Of a DNA stretch of 64,000 bases, positions 53,145 to 63,161 are shown one piece after another (the first letter of the stretch is position 1; each line of letters begins with the position of its first letter). Made by a program: the position numbers and the translations under genes. The notes beneath the pieces are model-generated. The model did no database searches and was not told the origin of the DNA. It was given only the letters and a program-made list of their open reading frames with translations. Source of the DNA: Lachnospiraceae bacterium (GTDB lineage Bacteria > Bacillota > Clostridia > Lachnospirales > Lachnospiraceae); NCBI GenBank assembly GCA_017427775.1, contig JAFRSD010000041.1, positions 86,592 to 150,591 on the forward strand, read 5' to 3'.

Positions 53145-53264
53145 TCCGCTCTCCTCCGTTTCTTCGAAAACCGCTCCGGCGCAAACTGACGCATTTTGCG
53201 GCGTTTCTGTTATCATACCACAAAACAGACGAGTAGTACACACCGAAAGGCATTTTCCGTTCTA

Positions 53265-53293
53265 TTGACAAAAACCCGCATTCGCTGTTAACT
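53265..53293 (+). promoter_or_regulatory. Predicted promoter of the MATE gene
   Basis: A perfect TTGACA (53265-53270) is followed after 17 bp by TTAACT (53288-53293), about 55 bp before the MATE start codon. Confidence 0.7.
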
Positions 53294-53348
53294 AAACTTA
53301 GAAACCTTCTTACGAAGCGCCCGGGCGGCCTTCGGGAATGAGGATACT

Positions 53349-54725
53349 ATGGAACATGCCCATCGGGATCAGGAAATCTTCGGAAAAGCTCCCGTCATGT
53401 CTGCGATCGCGAAGCTTGCGCTTCCGACCATTGCGGGCCAGATCATTCTGGTCGTTTATAACATGGCGGACACCTTTTTCATCGGTCTGACCGGCAGCGA
53501 CGCAAAGCTGACGGCGGTCACGGTATGCCTTCCCGCGTTCATGTTTCTGTCCGCGATCGCCAATCTTTTCGGCGTCGGAGGAGCCGGCGAAGCGGCACGA
53601 AGTCTCGGCAGCGGAAACAGAGAGCGCGCAGGGGAAACCTGCGCGTTTTCGTTTTGGGGATGTGCCCTTTTATCCGTTGTTTATATGACCTTGGCGGTAT
53701 TGTTCCGTCATCCGTTCCTGGATCTGATGGGTGCCGGAGCACCGGATGTACACAGGTATGCCGATACCTATCTTCTGGTAACGGTCGGCTTAGGCGGTCT
53801 CGGCGTTTCCATGAGCATGGTCACCGCCCACCTGTTCCGTTCGGAAGGCCGCAGCCTTGACGCGAGCATCGGCATCGTATTCGGAAGCATCCTTAACATC
53901 GCGCTCGATCCGGTCTTCATGTTTCTGCTGTTCCCGGAAGGGAAGGAAGTGCTCGGCGCCGCGCTTGCTACCGCGTTATCGAACTGGATCTCGCTACTCA
54001 TCATGGCGGTTCTTCAGCTTCGCCGCAGAAAGACCTCGGTCCTCCGCTTCCGCCTCCCGCTCCACACGGACAGAGCGCTGATAAAGGGCGTTCTCTCGAC
54101 CGGGCTTCCCGCCTGCATCATGACGCTCTTTGAGAACATTTCCTATGCCTGTCTCGACCGCCTGATGATGGCAAATGGAACCGCTGCCCAGGCAGGTCTC
54201 GGCGTCGCCAAAAAAATCAATATGCTCGCCCACGCAACCGTCCGCGGTCTGACGCAGGGCGTCCTGCCGTTAATTGCCTATAACTACGCCTCCAGGGACT
54301 ACCGGCGCACGAAACAGGTTATCCGCGACACCGTTCTGATCGCCGCAGCGATCGGTACCGGCTGTATGGTCATCTGTCTCGCGTTCAGCCGCCCGCTTGT
54401 CGGCTTCTTCTTAAAGCCCGGCGAATCCCGCACGACCGGCGCGCTGTTTCTCAGGATTCTGACCGTCGGTGGACCGTTCTCCGCCTGCGCGTACACATTT
54501 ATCTCGTTCTTCCAGGCCGTAAAGCGGCCGCGCAAATCGTTCCTTCTCGCGATCCTGAGAAAAGGAATCCTCGACATTCCGATGATGTTCGTGCTCCGCG
54601 AATTCGCGCCGCTTACCGGAAGTGTTATCGCCACGCCGGCGGCCGACATTCTGTGCTGCCTGACGTCCTTCTTATTGTTCCTGTCGTACTATCGGAAACA
54701 CTTCACGGAAAATAAACTGTCTTAA
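53349..54725 (+). CDS. MATE-family efflux transporter
   Basis: A 458-residue protein with about twelve membrane helices and the MATE pattern: KLALPTIAGQIILVVYNMADTFFIG in helix 1 and NLFGVGGAGEAARSLGSGNRERA in helix 2, with the repeat in the second half (YNYASRDYRR). It exports organic cations or drugs in exchange for Na+ or H+. GAGGA lies 4 nt before the ATG. It ends 2 bp from the convergent ktrA gene, leaving no room for a terminator between them. Confidence 0.94.
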   Translation: MEHAHRDQEIFGKAPVMSAIAKLALPTIAGQIILVVYNMADTFFIGLTGSDAKLTAVTVCLPAFMFLSAIANLFGVGGAGEAARSLGSGNRERAGETCAFSFWGCALLSVVYMTLAVLFRHPFLDLMGAGAPDVHRYADTYLLVTVGLGGLGVSMSMVTAHLFRSEGRSLDASIGIVFGSILNIALDPVFMFLLFPEGKEVLGAALATALSNWISLLIMAVLQLRRRKTSVLRFRLPLHTDRALIKGVLSTGLPACIMTLFENISYACLDRLMMANGTAAQAGLGVAKKINMLAHATVRGLTQGVLPLIAYNYASRDYRRTKQVIRDTVLIAAAIGTGCMVICLAFSRPLVGFFLKPGESRTTGALFLRILTVGGPFSACAYTFISFFQAVKRPRKSFLLAILRKGILDIPMMFVLREFAPLTGSVIATPAADILCCLTSFLLFLSYYRKHFTENKLS

Positions 54726-54727
54726 TT

Positions 54728-55372
54728 CTATTTCCACTTATCCATGTCTTTTCGTTCCACGGCGATCAGCAGTACGGAATCTGCCGTAAGGGGCGCTTTC
54801 GGATTGACAAAATGCCAGTGATGGTCCGGCTCCTTGACCGCGATGACGTTGACGTTCATGGATTTTCTGAGCTCCAGTTCCACAAGGTTCTTGCCGACCC
54901 ATTCCTTCTTGGCCTGGGTCTCGATCACGTACATGTTCTCGTCAATCTCGTAGAAATCCTTAAAGGACGAGGATATCAGAATCCGTGCGAGACGCATGCC
55001 GCCTTCGCCTTCGGGATCGATGATCCGGTCCGCTCCCACCTTCATAAGAACCGAAGACATATGCTCCGACGAGGACTTCGCGATGACAAGCGGAACGCCC
55101 TGCTCCTTCGCTACCGAAACGACGGTAATGGATGCGGCAAGATTATTCCCGATCGCCGAAACGACGATGTCCATATGCTTCAGTCCGAGCGCGCTCACTT
55201 CACGCTCATTCTCCAGGTTGGCGCAGATGCCGGAGGTGCATTTGCCCGCGATCTCGCGCACTGCCTCTTCGTCCGCGTCGACAGCCATAACATCCGCTCC
55301 CATGCGGTACAGCTTTTCAACAAGGCTCTTTCCGTATTTGCCGAGTCCCATTACGGCGATGGATTTCTTCAT
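54728..55372 (-). CDS. ktrA: Potassium uptake regulator KtrA (TrkA-N/TrkA-C)
   Basis: A 214-residue RCK protein: Rossmann fold with GLGKYGKSLVEKLYRMGADVMAVDADEEAV (GxGxxG and the acidic end of strand 2), then a TrkA-C domain (KKEWVGKNLVELELRKSMNVNVIAV). It binds ATP, ADP or NAD and gates the KtrB channel. It follows ktrB by 21 bp on the same strand. Confidence 0.94.
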   Translation of the reverse strand: MKKSIAVMGLGKYGKSLVEKLYRMGADVMAVDADEEAVREIAGKCTSGICANLENEREVSALGLKHMDIVVSAIGNNLAASITVVSVAKEQGVPLVIAKSSSEHMSSVLMKVGADRIIDPEGEGGMRLARILISSSFKDFYEIDENMYVIETQAKKEWVGKNLVELELRKSMNVNVIAVKEPDHHWHFVNPKAPLTADSVLLIAVERKDMDKWK

Positions 55373-55393
55373 GGTATTCCTCCGATTGATTCA

Positions 55394-56782
55394 TTATCCT
55401 ACATAAAATGTTCCTTCCGCGTGCCTTATCCGGTTTCTAGAATCGGTGTCGCGGGTAAAGAAGCAGGCAAGGGAGATCGGTCCGATACGTCCGAGGTTCA
55501 TGGAAAGGATGATGATGACTCTGCCGGCCGTATTCAGGTGCGGCGTCAGTCCCCTCGAAAGTCCTACTGTTCCGATCGCGCTCACGACTTCATACATCGC
55601 GTCCGTGAGCGGGATGCCTCCGGTTTCCATTAACAGAAGCAGCATGACGAAGATCGCGCCGAAGCTGACAAATACGACTGCTGCCGCTTTACGCATCATC
55701 TCACGCGAAACTTTTCGCTTGAACACAACCGATTCCTTGTCGCCGCGTACATAATGCACGGCATTCGTCAGCACGAGGAACGCGGTCACGGTCTTAACAC
55801 CGCCCGCCGTACCGACCGGCGAACCGCCGATGAACATCAGCACGCAGCCCGCCACACAGGTGCTCTCCTTAAGTCCGTCCTGCGGAACCGACGCAAACCC
55901 GGCCGTACGGAACGTCACGGACTGGAACAGGCTGTTCAGGATCTTCTTCGGAAGGCTCATTTCTGCGAGCGTTTCCGCGTTATTATACTCTAAAGCCAAT
56001 ATCAGCGCCGCTCCGCCGAATAGCAGAACGATCGTCATCGTCAGAACGAGCTTGCTGTGCTCCGAAAGATGACACAGAATCCGGTAGGGGTTCAGGCGGT
56101 TCCGGATGCCGTCCCGGATTCCGTCGACCAGATCAAACCATACGACAAATCCCAAGCCGCCGAATATGATCAAAAGCATCGTGATCGTCATCAGATATAC
56201 CGAACCGTTAAAGTCGATCATGCTGTTCGGCCCGATAATATCCATTCCGGCATTACAAAACGCCGACACGGACTGGAATATCGCATACCAGATGCCTCTT
56301 GCCGTGCCGTATGCGGGGACAAATGCGCAAGCGTAAAGCGCAGCGCCGATTCCCTCCACGAGAAACGTTCCCTTGAAAATACGGGTCAGAAACGCGAACA
56401 GACCGCGGTTCTTCTCGACGTTCAGCGAGTCTCCGAGCAGTTTCCGCTCGCTGAAGGAGAACTTCCGCTTTCCGACGATCATGATCATGGATCCGACCGC
56501 CACGATACCGAGACCGCCGATCTGCGCAAGCAGCAGGATGATCGCCTGTCCGGCCGTGCTCCAGTGGGAATATGTATCCACAACGACAAGACCGGTTACG
56601 CAGGTGGATGTCGTCGCCGTAAAGAGCGCCGTCAGATAATCGGTCGTCTCCCCCTCTGCCGTCGCAAACGGAAGCATCAGTAAGAACGTTCCGACCGCGA
56701 TCGTAAACAGGAAGCTGAGCGGGATCAGCTGTACCGGCGATACCCTGAATTTCTGTTTTTTCTTCTTATTCTCTTCCATCAT
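55394..56782 (-). CDS. ktrB: Potassium transporter KtrB (TrkH family)
   Basis: A 462-residue protein with a Lys-rich cytoplasmic start (MMEENKKKKQKFRV) and the four pore repeats of Trk/Ktr/HKT proteins (FTATTSTCVTGLVVVDT, FQSVSAFCNAGMDIIG, FQSVTFRTAGFASVP, and a last one near YEVVSAIGTVGLSRG). It moves K+ (with Na+) under control of KtrA. The frame is open 40 codons further, but that part lies over the terminator of the next gene, so ATG 56782 is used; its ribosome binding site is weak. Confidence 0.92.
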   Translation of the reverse strand: MMEENKKKKQKFRVSPVQLIPLSFLFTIAVGTFLLMLPFATAEGETTDYLTALFTATTSTCVTGLVVVDTYSHWSTAGQAIILLLAQIGGLGIVAVGSMIMIVGKRKFSFSERKLLGDSLNVEKNRGLFAFLTRIFKGTFLVEGIGAALYACAFVPAYGTARGIWYAIFQSVSAFCNAGMDIIGPNSMIDFNGSVYLMTITMLLIIFGGLGFVVWFDLVDGIRDGIRNRLNPYRILCHLSEHSKLVLTMTIVLLFGGAALILALEYNNAETLAEMSLPKKILNSLFQSVTFRTAGFASVPQDGLKESTCVAGCVLMFIGGSPVGTAGGVKTVTAFLVLTNAVHYVRGDKESVVFKRKVSREMMRKAAAVVFVSFGAIFVMLLLLMETGGIPLTDAMYEVVSAIGTVGLSRGLTPHLNTAGRVIIILSMNLGRIGPISLACFFTRDTDSRNRIRHAEGTFYVG

Positions 56783-56840
56783 GCAATGATTCTTTCGTAA
56801 TAATCCAACGGCACCATTATACCAAAAGAAGAAGGAAAAT

Positions 56841-56896
56841 AAAAGTACCCGGATAGCAGATGCTCTCCCTTTCGGGAAACGCCCGCCATCCGGGTA
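56841..56896 (-). terminator. Terminator after the DUF4838 gene
   Basis: TACCCGGAT and ATCCGGGTA form the outer stem, with an inner GGGAAAC/CTCCC-like fold in the loop; CTTTTATTTT follows on the minus strand. It lies 18 bp after the gene's stop. Confidence 0.82.
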
Positions 56897-56914
56897 TTTC
56901 AATTGGTCTTTATA

Positions 56915-59900
56915 TCATTTGCCCGGATCCATGTAATAAGAGAACAGGGACTTCGGAATTTCGGGCTCGAGGTTTCCGCCCGGATTGGTGCCCGAGAACT
57001 TACCGATCATCGAATCCTCTTCCAGGAACCAGTTGTCGGGGTGATTCCCCGTGTATACGCAATTCGAAATGGTTTTTCCGAAAATTGCCGAGAAGTAAGA
57101 TATTCCGAGAGCCTCCATATCACTGATGAGCAGCTCGTTCTGTTTCGCATAAGTCGAAACGGTCTTGAACTCATACACGTTCAACGTGGATTTGATAAGC
57201 CTCCAGCCGATTTCCAGCTTTTTGATCCTCGTACGGACTTCTGCAGGCTCATCCTCCGCGATCCGGTTGATCTCTTTCCAAAGTCCTTCGCAGATTCCGA
57301 TCTCGGTATCCGGCATACGCCCGTTGACCACTCTCTTCTCATCCCAGATATGCACGCCGGCAAATGTGGTCAGAAGTCTCGTATTATAGAGATATGTGTC
57401 ATCCCGGTGATTGACGATCTGATGATGATTCGCAGCCTGCTGCTCAATATGCTTCATGTACTCGCGCACATAGATTCCGGCCTTTCCGTAAAGCATATCG
57501 GTGATAAACGCAAGCTCTTCCTCGTAGTCTCTTGTCGGATCCTGCAGGAGCCGTCCTTCTATGTAATTCCGGATGTCTCCGAACTCGGAGTCCGACTCAA
57601 GATGTCTCGAATTGCTCTGCAGGTAGATGCCTTCCACGCCGAGCTCCTGATAGAGCTTGATGTCATTCTGCATAACGCTTACGTTCGCATAGGTTCCCGC
57701 CGTCGTCATAAAGTTCGAGTTGTAATCCCAGATCCACACATGCTTGCAGATCTTAGTCCAGTTTACGAGCTCCTGATAGTATTTTTCGTTGGTCACGTGT
57801 TTTTCGGTATTCAGGTTACATCCGTAGCATCTGCGGATCGGCGCGTAACGGATGATCACGTAATCGTCGCATACGATGTCCTTCGGAGGTGCTTCCACCG
57901 TCCACTCGTATGCAAGCATATCGATGTACAGATTCTTGTACTGACCGTTTTTATGCAGATCCTGCGAGATCTTATTCAACAGCTGCACGTATTCAATGGA
58001 TTCATACAGCCCGCCTTTGTTTCCGTATTTGATCCGGTCATTGATGCACTTCGAACACATACACAGATCAGACCCGTCGTTCTTGGAAATCGATATGATC
58101 TGAATGGGTGCGTTCGGATCATAACCATGCTTGATCATGTCATAACAATGCTGCAAAACGACCGCATAAGCATCCGGATCATTTACGAGGGCATACGGAC
58201 ACATCTGCGAAGAGTTCCTGGTCCGCTGTGCGTCCGGAACATTGTTCTTCTGCTCCTCCCACGAGGATGCGGCATACCATTCCGGATGCGCGGCGAAATA
58301 CTGCTCCGCGGGGAAGAACTCCGCAAGCAGCGTGTGTGCCTGTCCGGCGGCAAGTCCTTTCACAGTTTTGGGCGACTGATACTGGGGCTTCTCATATGCG
58401 GTCAGATACCATGTCTCCCGTCCCGCTTCCCGCTCCGGCAGGCAGTACGTATCGGCATAGAAGCCGTTCAGGCCAAATGCGAGTGAGAACAGTCGTCCCG
58501 TACGCGGATAATCCTCCCACGGCCGGTTGAAATTGCCGTAGAGCGGATCTGTCAGGTCATAACGGGGATCCAGACTCGAAAAGCAGACGTCCATATCGGT
58601 GAAAAGGAACGGTCTTTCGTAATCGATCCGGATACCCGACTTTTCATACTTGAAATGCTTCTGGTTGGTCCTGTAAAGATCGTTCCATGACAGATAGAAA
58701 TATCCGCCGAACGCCTCCAGAAAGCGCATGGCACCGTGCATCAGGCCAAGCTGCCCGACACCGGTGATGGCGATACCGCCGCTATACGAACGGATGCAGT
58801 AGCTGTCATTCGAACTGTATTTTGCCTTCGCATAGGAACGGTTCGTGTTGCCGACCGAAATCTCAAACGGATAGGTTCCCGCCTTCTTCGCGTCGGTCAC
58901 GATCTGCGGCGTGTAGCCGTCTTCCTCTTTGATATATTTCTGCAGAAGCTTCGCCGCATACTGCTCTTCCGCCGTCGCATTTGCCGGCTGCACGATCACC
59001 GCTACGGGCATATCAATCGTATACTTGCTGTTCATGTAATCCGAGTAGTCCGTAGCCGAGAGGCTTTCCCGGTATTCCTGCGCGGCAACGTTGTACCAGT
59101 AGATGCTCCGCACCAGCTTGCAGAGCGGCGCCTCCGGATTGCTCAGTGAAGCATCACAGGCATACGAGAGCACGCTGTAATAAAGCGTCTCCGTCTTACC
59201 GTCCAGATTCAGGGAAAATGTGCATTCCCTGTCAATATCCCATGCAAGAATGCCCGGGATCTCGAAATACCAGATTCCGTACGTATCCGTCACCTCATAC
59301 GGATAAGACGCATCCGAAACCTTTCCGTCAATCGTTACCGAACCGGACTGCGGAACAGCCGTGAATTTAAAGTAATGACGGATGGCGATCGTATCCGTCA
59401 GCACGAGACTGCTGCCATAATAAGTGGCATAATCCGGAAGACTTCCCTCCGCGCGCATGCGGTACGAAGAGAAATCCGCGGCCTTGATCGTAATGGGAAT
59501 CTCCTTTGCCCCCGAGAAGTAATAATACGCGCAGGCGCCGTAATCATCGATGGCTTTCGCCAGACGCCCGGTCGCGTCGTCACGGGATGACAGTTCCGCG
59601 AGATAATCCTTCACCGCGTACGAAAGCACGCCGTTCACGGCTCCGGAGTTGGTCAGATTAATCTTCGTACTTCCGGAATATAACGTCATCGACAGTTTCT
59701 TCGGCACATCCTTTGCAACAACCGGATGCGTAACCTTGTAGGAACCGTCAGCCATCTTGGCGGAAAGGGCGTGTGACACGCCGTCCACCTTGAGCGTTGC
59801 CGACTTTGCCTGAATGTCGGTGATTCCCGCGATATAGATGTTCAGTCCGAGCGCTCCCTCCCTGATCGTCAGCGAGAACCCGGTCACTCTGGCGCCGCTC

Positions 59901-60010
59901 TGGGAGGCCTCTGCCCTTCCTGCTTCCTGCCCGCCGAAGATCCCGGACAGGAGCATCAGACAAAGGAACGCCGACAGGATACGCCGTCCGAACTTTATGA
60001 TTTTCCTCAT
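56915..60010 (-). CDS. Secreted protein with N-terminal module and DUF4838-type domain
   Basis: A 1031-residue exported protein: signal peptide (residues 1-35), an N-terminal module to about residue 320 (SQSGARVTGFSLTIREGALGLN, DYLAELSS, SIYWYN) that is also in the gene upstream, then a part resembling DUF4838 and the N-terminal fold of GH67 alpha-glucuronidases (YAAKLLQKYIKEEDGYTPQIV, FEISVGNTNRSYA, GAMRFLEAFGGYFYLS), and a helical region with SKNDGSDLCMCSKC and YAPIRRCYGCNLN. Role probable in plant polysaccharide use; activity unproven. It follows the beta-helix gene by 23 bp. Confidence 0.82.
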   Translation of the reverse strand: MRKIIKFGRRILSAFLCLMLLSGIFGGQEAGRAEASQSGARVTGFSLTIREGALGLNIYIAGITDIQAKSATLKVDGVSHALSAKMADGSYKVTHPVVAKDVPKKLSMTLYSGSTKINLTNSGAVNGVLSYAVKDYLAELSSRDDATGRLAKAIDDYGACAYYYFSGAKEIPITIKAADFSSYRMRAEGSLPDYATYYGSSLVLTDTIAIRHYFKFTAVPQSGSVTIDGKVSDASYPYEVTDTYGIWYFEIPGILAWDIDRECTFSLNLDGKTETLYYSVLSYACDASLSNPEAPLCKLVRSIYWYNVAAQEYRESLSATDYSDYMNSKYTIDMPVAVIVQPANATAEEQYAAKLLQKYIKEEDGYTPQIVTDAKKAGTYPFEISVGNTNRSYAKAKYSSNDSYCIRSYSGGIAITGVGQLGLMHGAMRFLEAFGGYFYLSWNDLYRTNQKHFKYEKSGIRIDYERPFLFTDMDVCFSSLDPRYDLTDPLYGNFNRPWEDYPRTGRLFSLAFGLNGFYADTYCLPEREAGRETWYLTAYEKPQYQSPKTVKGLAAGQAHTLLAEFFPAEQYFAAHPEWYAASSWEEQKNNVPDAQRTRNSSQMCPYALVNDPDAYAVVLQHCYDMIKHGYDPNAPIQIISISKNDGSDLCMCSKCINDRIKYGNKGGLYESIEYVQLLNKISQDLHKNGQYKNLYIDMLAYEWTVEAPPKDIVCDDYVIIRYAPIRRCYGCNLNTEKHVTNEKYYQELVNWTKICKHVWIWDYNSNFMTTAGTYANVSVMQNDIKLYQELGVEGIYLQSNSRHLESDSEFGDIRNYIEGRLLQDPTRDYEEELAFITDMLYGKAGIYVREYMKHIEQQAANHHQIVNHRDDTYLYNTRLLTTFAGVHIWDEKRVVNGRMPDTEIGICEGLWKEINRIAEDEPAEVRTRIKKLEIGWRLIKSTLNVYEFKTVSTYAKQNELLISDMEALGISYFSAIFGKTISNCVYTGNHPDNWFLEEDSMIGKFSGTNPGGNLEPEIPKSLFSYYMDPGK

Positions 60011-60033
60011 AATACTCTCCTCGACAATGCTAA

Positions 60034-63009
60034 TCACTCGTAAACCCAGGGATCAGCCTTCTCAAATACCGTCTTCGTGGGATCGTAATGGAACTGTGTC
60101 TTCGAGAACAGGATCATATCGTTGTTGGTCTCATTCGGATTCTTGATCGAAACACCTTTGAAATCATTACCGATCAGTTCTTCATTCATGAGGATCTTGA
60201 GATTGCTTAACGAAACATCCTTTACGATGCGGAGCGGATACTTGTATTTTTTCGGGTTATTGAGATAAGCGGTGTTGATCACGCTGTCCGTATCCGCAAG
60301 CAGGTTCGTGAAGATCTGGAATCCGCTTGTGGCGGTAAATGAGGTCGAAGTAACTTTGCTCGCGTCAAGTGTAAATCTGTCGATGATGACATTGGTCGGC
60401 ATCGTACAGTAATAGGTCGTTCCGTCTTCCTCGATCGGGTCATAACCGTACGGATACATAGCGTCGTAGCTTGTGAAGATCAGGCGCGGCGAGTAGTTGC
60501 TCTCCGCGAGTCTCCAGGTACAGTTCTTGATAATGATATCCCCGTTCCAGTAGCTTCCGAAGTCTCTCCGGAGGCTGATAAAGTGGGTGGAATATGCGGT
60601 AACGTTTTCGACATACAATGTTCCGAAACCGACAGCGGCGATTCCTCTGTAGCCGAGAACCGAATCCTTTACGGTCAGGTTGTATGTTCCCATATGCGCA
60701 TCGATACGGTTGATGCGGCAGCCGTTCTGTACGACCAGTCCTTTACAGAAGTTCGTTCCCGTCGTACCCCATCTCGATTCATCAAAAATACCCGTGGGAT
60801 CCGCAGGACCCGTAAGGTCGTCCGGGGTCGGCGCGCAGGTACAGCCGTCCAGCGTTACATTTGCGCAGTATTCCGCATAGAAATCATACGGAGCCGTGGA
60901 GTTTGTGTTGTTGCCGTAGCTGAAGATACGCAGATGGTTGGAGAAAATGCAGCTCTTCAGCGTTACATACGCACAGTTGTGCACATGGAAGAAGCCCTGA
61001 TACGGGGCGCCGAGTCTCGGCACATATTTAGTCTCCCCGGTATCCGAATCCACATAGGCGCTGTTCGATGTGAACATCTTATCTTCGCCGATCAGGTAAT
61101 GCTCCACGCCGATCAGTTCCGTATTGGAACGTTCCACATTGATTCCGCGCAGCACATATGTGTGGGAATTCATCGTATTTACCTTCGTGTAAAATTTTCC
61201 GCCGCGGACCGTAAGCGTCGTCTTATCGAGCGGATAGATCTTGATATCGCAAATCTCGTCCCAGTCCCATTGAAGCGGTGTGCTGCTGTCGATCGTGCCG
61301 TCCGCTCTGACGATAACCACTTCCGTCTGGTCGCGCAGATCGGACGTCGCGGTAGCGGAACCGTTCCGTCCCCATCTCTTAAAGGATGCGGAACGAAGCA
61401 CGTACAAAGCGTCTTCCTTAAAATCTCCCGGAAGATTCCTGATTTCCTTGGAGAAGGACTTATTGGTCATCGCCAGTGCCTTCGGCGCGGAGTAATTGGT
61501 TCCGGGCGTAGAGCTGTAATCGGGATAATCACTGAGGCTCGGATCCATTCCGAGATAGATATGGATGTCGGTCGGCTGGTGCTCTTCATTCGAGCTGCGG
61601 AAAACCCATTTTCCGTTATCCTTCTGATACCACCAAAGCGCCTGGTTCATCCATTTTCTCTTGGATTCCTGCTTGGAAGCAATCGTGAATAGGACACAAT
61701 CCTTGTCGGGGATATAATACTCGATAACATCGTTCCCGTCTTTATCTTTGTACGTCCGGGAAAGAACCTTCATGCCCGAGTCATCAATGATAAACGATGC
61801 TCCTGTCCAGTCCGTATCGGTCTGTACGATGGCCCCCTTCGGATTGCTCGTATCCATATGTCCGACATAATAGGTCGCACCCTTGGTGGCCTTTACCGGA
61901 AGATCCATCTCATTGGCCGTTTTGTGCGTCAGAACGATCGCGTCGTAGTCGTCCGTTACGCCGTCTCCCTTTGCCCCAAACATCTCATAGGTGAGGAAAT
62001 CGGTCTCAATCTCTTCGCCCTCCTGATACTCGCTGTACGGGTCGGCCGACTGCCTTGCTTCCTGGAACGCACGGTTATACCAGTAGATACTCTTGACGAG
62101 ATTGCCGAGCGTGTCGTCCGGATTCACGGTAAGGGCGTCATGGGCATAGGTCAGGACACTGTACGAAAGGGTCGACAGCATTCCGTCAATGGAAATGGAA
62201 AGCTCATACGAATGATCGATGTCCCATGCAAGAATGCCGGGAATCTCGATATAGTACATTGCGTAATCGGCTCCGATCTCATATTCCTTTACCTGTTCCG
62301 CAGTGATCTCCTTGCCGTCGACCTTGATCACGGTCGCTCCCGGGAAATTGGTAAACTTATAGTAATGACGGATGGAAATCGTATCGCCGAGAACAAGGCT
62401 GCTTCCGTAATAGGTGACATAGGACGGAAGACTTCCGGTCATTTGCATCCGGTACGCAGAGAAATCCGCATTCTGAACAGACACCGGAAGCTTCCCGCTC
62501 TTCGATGCCGTAAAGTAATTGTACGCGCAGATGCCATACGTATCGATTGCCTTTGCCAGCCGTCCTACCGCACTGTTCTGATCCTTCAGATTGGCAAGAT
62601 AATCCTGCACGGAATAGAGAAGCGTTCCTCCAACCGCGCCCGAATTGGCAAGTGCGATTTTCGTAGTTCCGGAGTAGAGATTGATAGAGAGCTGCTTCAC
62701 AACATCCTTCGGATCCACACGGTGCGTCACCTTATAGGTGCCATCCGACTGCTTGGCCGAAAGGTTGTAGGAAACACCGTCCACCGTAACCTTGCCGTTC
62801 TTGGCCTGGCTGTCGGTGATCCCGCTGAAGAAAATGTTCATGCCGAGCTTGCCTTCCCCTACCGTAAGGGAACAGCCGGCAACCCGGGCGCCGCTTTGTG
62901 ACGCGGCCTGCGCTCTCCCGTTCAGGTTAAGAGCCGCACTTAACAGAACCGCCGCGCATAAGAAAAGCGCCAGAAAGCGGTCCAAAGGCCTTCCAGATGA
63001 TTTTTTCAT
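60034..63009 (-). CDS. Secreted right-handed beta-helix protein with shared N-terminal module
   Basis: A 991-residue exported protein: signal peptide (residues 1-35), the same about 310-residue module as its neighbour (SQSGARVAGCSLTVGEGKLGMN, VQDYLANLKDQ, SIYWYNRAFQEAR), then a pectate-lyase-3-like part starting FLTYEMFGAKGDGVTDDYDAI and repeated beta-helix coils (NCAYVTLKSCIFSN, CANVTLDGCTCAP, GTLYVENVTAYS). Such folds bind or cleave polysaccharides. The start is ATG 63009 with GAGGAG 7 nt upstream. Substrate unknown. Confidence 0.85.
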   Translation of the reverse strand: MKKSSGRPLDRFLALFLCAAVLLSAALNLNGRAQAASQSGARVAGCSLTVGEGKLGMNIFFSGITDSQAKNGKVTVDGVSYNLSAKQSDGTYKVTHRVDPKDVVKQLSINLYSGTTKIALANSGAVGGTLLYSVQDYLANLKDQNSAVGRLAKAIDTYGICAYNYFTASKSGKLPVSVQNADFSAYRMQMTGSLPSYVTYYGSSLVLGDTISIRHYYKFTNFPGATVIKVDGKEITAEQVKEYEIGADYAMYYIEIPGILAWDIDHSYELSISIDGMLSTLSYSVLTYAHDALTVNPDDTLGNLVKSIYWYNRAFQEARQSADPYSEYQEGEEIETDFLTYEMFGAKGDGVTDDYDAIVLTHKTANEMDLPVKATKGATYYVGHMDTSNPKGAIVQTDTDWTGASFIIDDSGMKVLSRTYKDKDGNDVIEYYIPDKDCVLFTIASKQESKRKWMNQALWWYQKDNGKWVFRSSNEEHQPTDIHIYLGMDPSLSDYPDYSSTPGTNYSAPKALAMTNKSFSKEIRNLPGDFKEDALYVLRSASFKRWGRNGSATATSDLRDQTEVVIVRADGTIDSSTPLQWDWDEICDIKIYPLDKTTLTVRGGKFYTKVNTMNSHTYVLRGINVERSNTELIGVEHYLIGEDKMFTSNSAYVDSDTGETKYVPRLGAPYQGFFHVHNCAYVTLKSCIFSNHLRIFSYGNNTNSTAPYDFYAEYCANVTLDGCTCAPTPDDLTGPADPTGIFDESRWGTTGTNFCKGLVVQNGCRINRIDAHMGTYNLTVKDSVLGYRGIAAVGFGTLYVENVTAYSTHFISLRRDFGSYWNGDIIIKNCTWRLAESNYSPRLIFTSYDAMYPYGYDPIEEDGTTYYCTMPTNVIIDRFTLDASKVTSTSFTATSGFQIFTNLLADTDSVINTAYLNNPKKYKYPLRIVKDVSLSNLKILMNEELIGNDFKGVSIKNPNETNNDMILFSKTQFHYDPTKTVFEKADPWVYE

Positions 63010-63065
63010 ATAATATCTCCTCATTTGTTCAAAACTATAAGTTCTGAAACAATACTAACAGAAGT

Positions 63066-63071
63066 ATTATA
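63066..63071 (-). promoter_or_regulatory. Predicted -10 box for the two secreted-protein genes
   Basis: TATAAT on the minus strand lies about 57 bp before the beta-helix gene ATG. No good -35 is seen at 16-18 bp. Confidence 0.5.
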
Positions 63072-63140
63072 CTATAGGCGAGGGATAAAAAGAAAGGAAA
63101 ATATGAACAAACTTTGAACAGAATAATCGACATTATTCAC
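63072..63140 (-). CDS. Possible 22-residue small ORF
   Basis: A GTG with AAGGAGGAGG 6 nt upstream opens a 22-codon frame that begins with polar residues (NNVDYSVQS) and ends hydrophobic (LFIFSFLFIP). It lies between a terminator hairpin and the predicted -10 of the beta-helix gene. The strong ribosome binding site is the only support, so this may be chance. Confidence 0.3.
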   Translation of the reverse strand: MNNVDYSVQSLFIFSFLFIPRL

Positions 63141-63161
63141 AAATTACCTCCTCCTTATCGT

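Noticed and set aside
57232..57239. Further TACGGACT arm inside the DUF4838 gene
   Set aside because: No partner arm lies about 30 bp away and it is explained by coding sequence.
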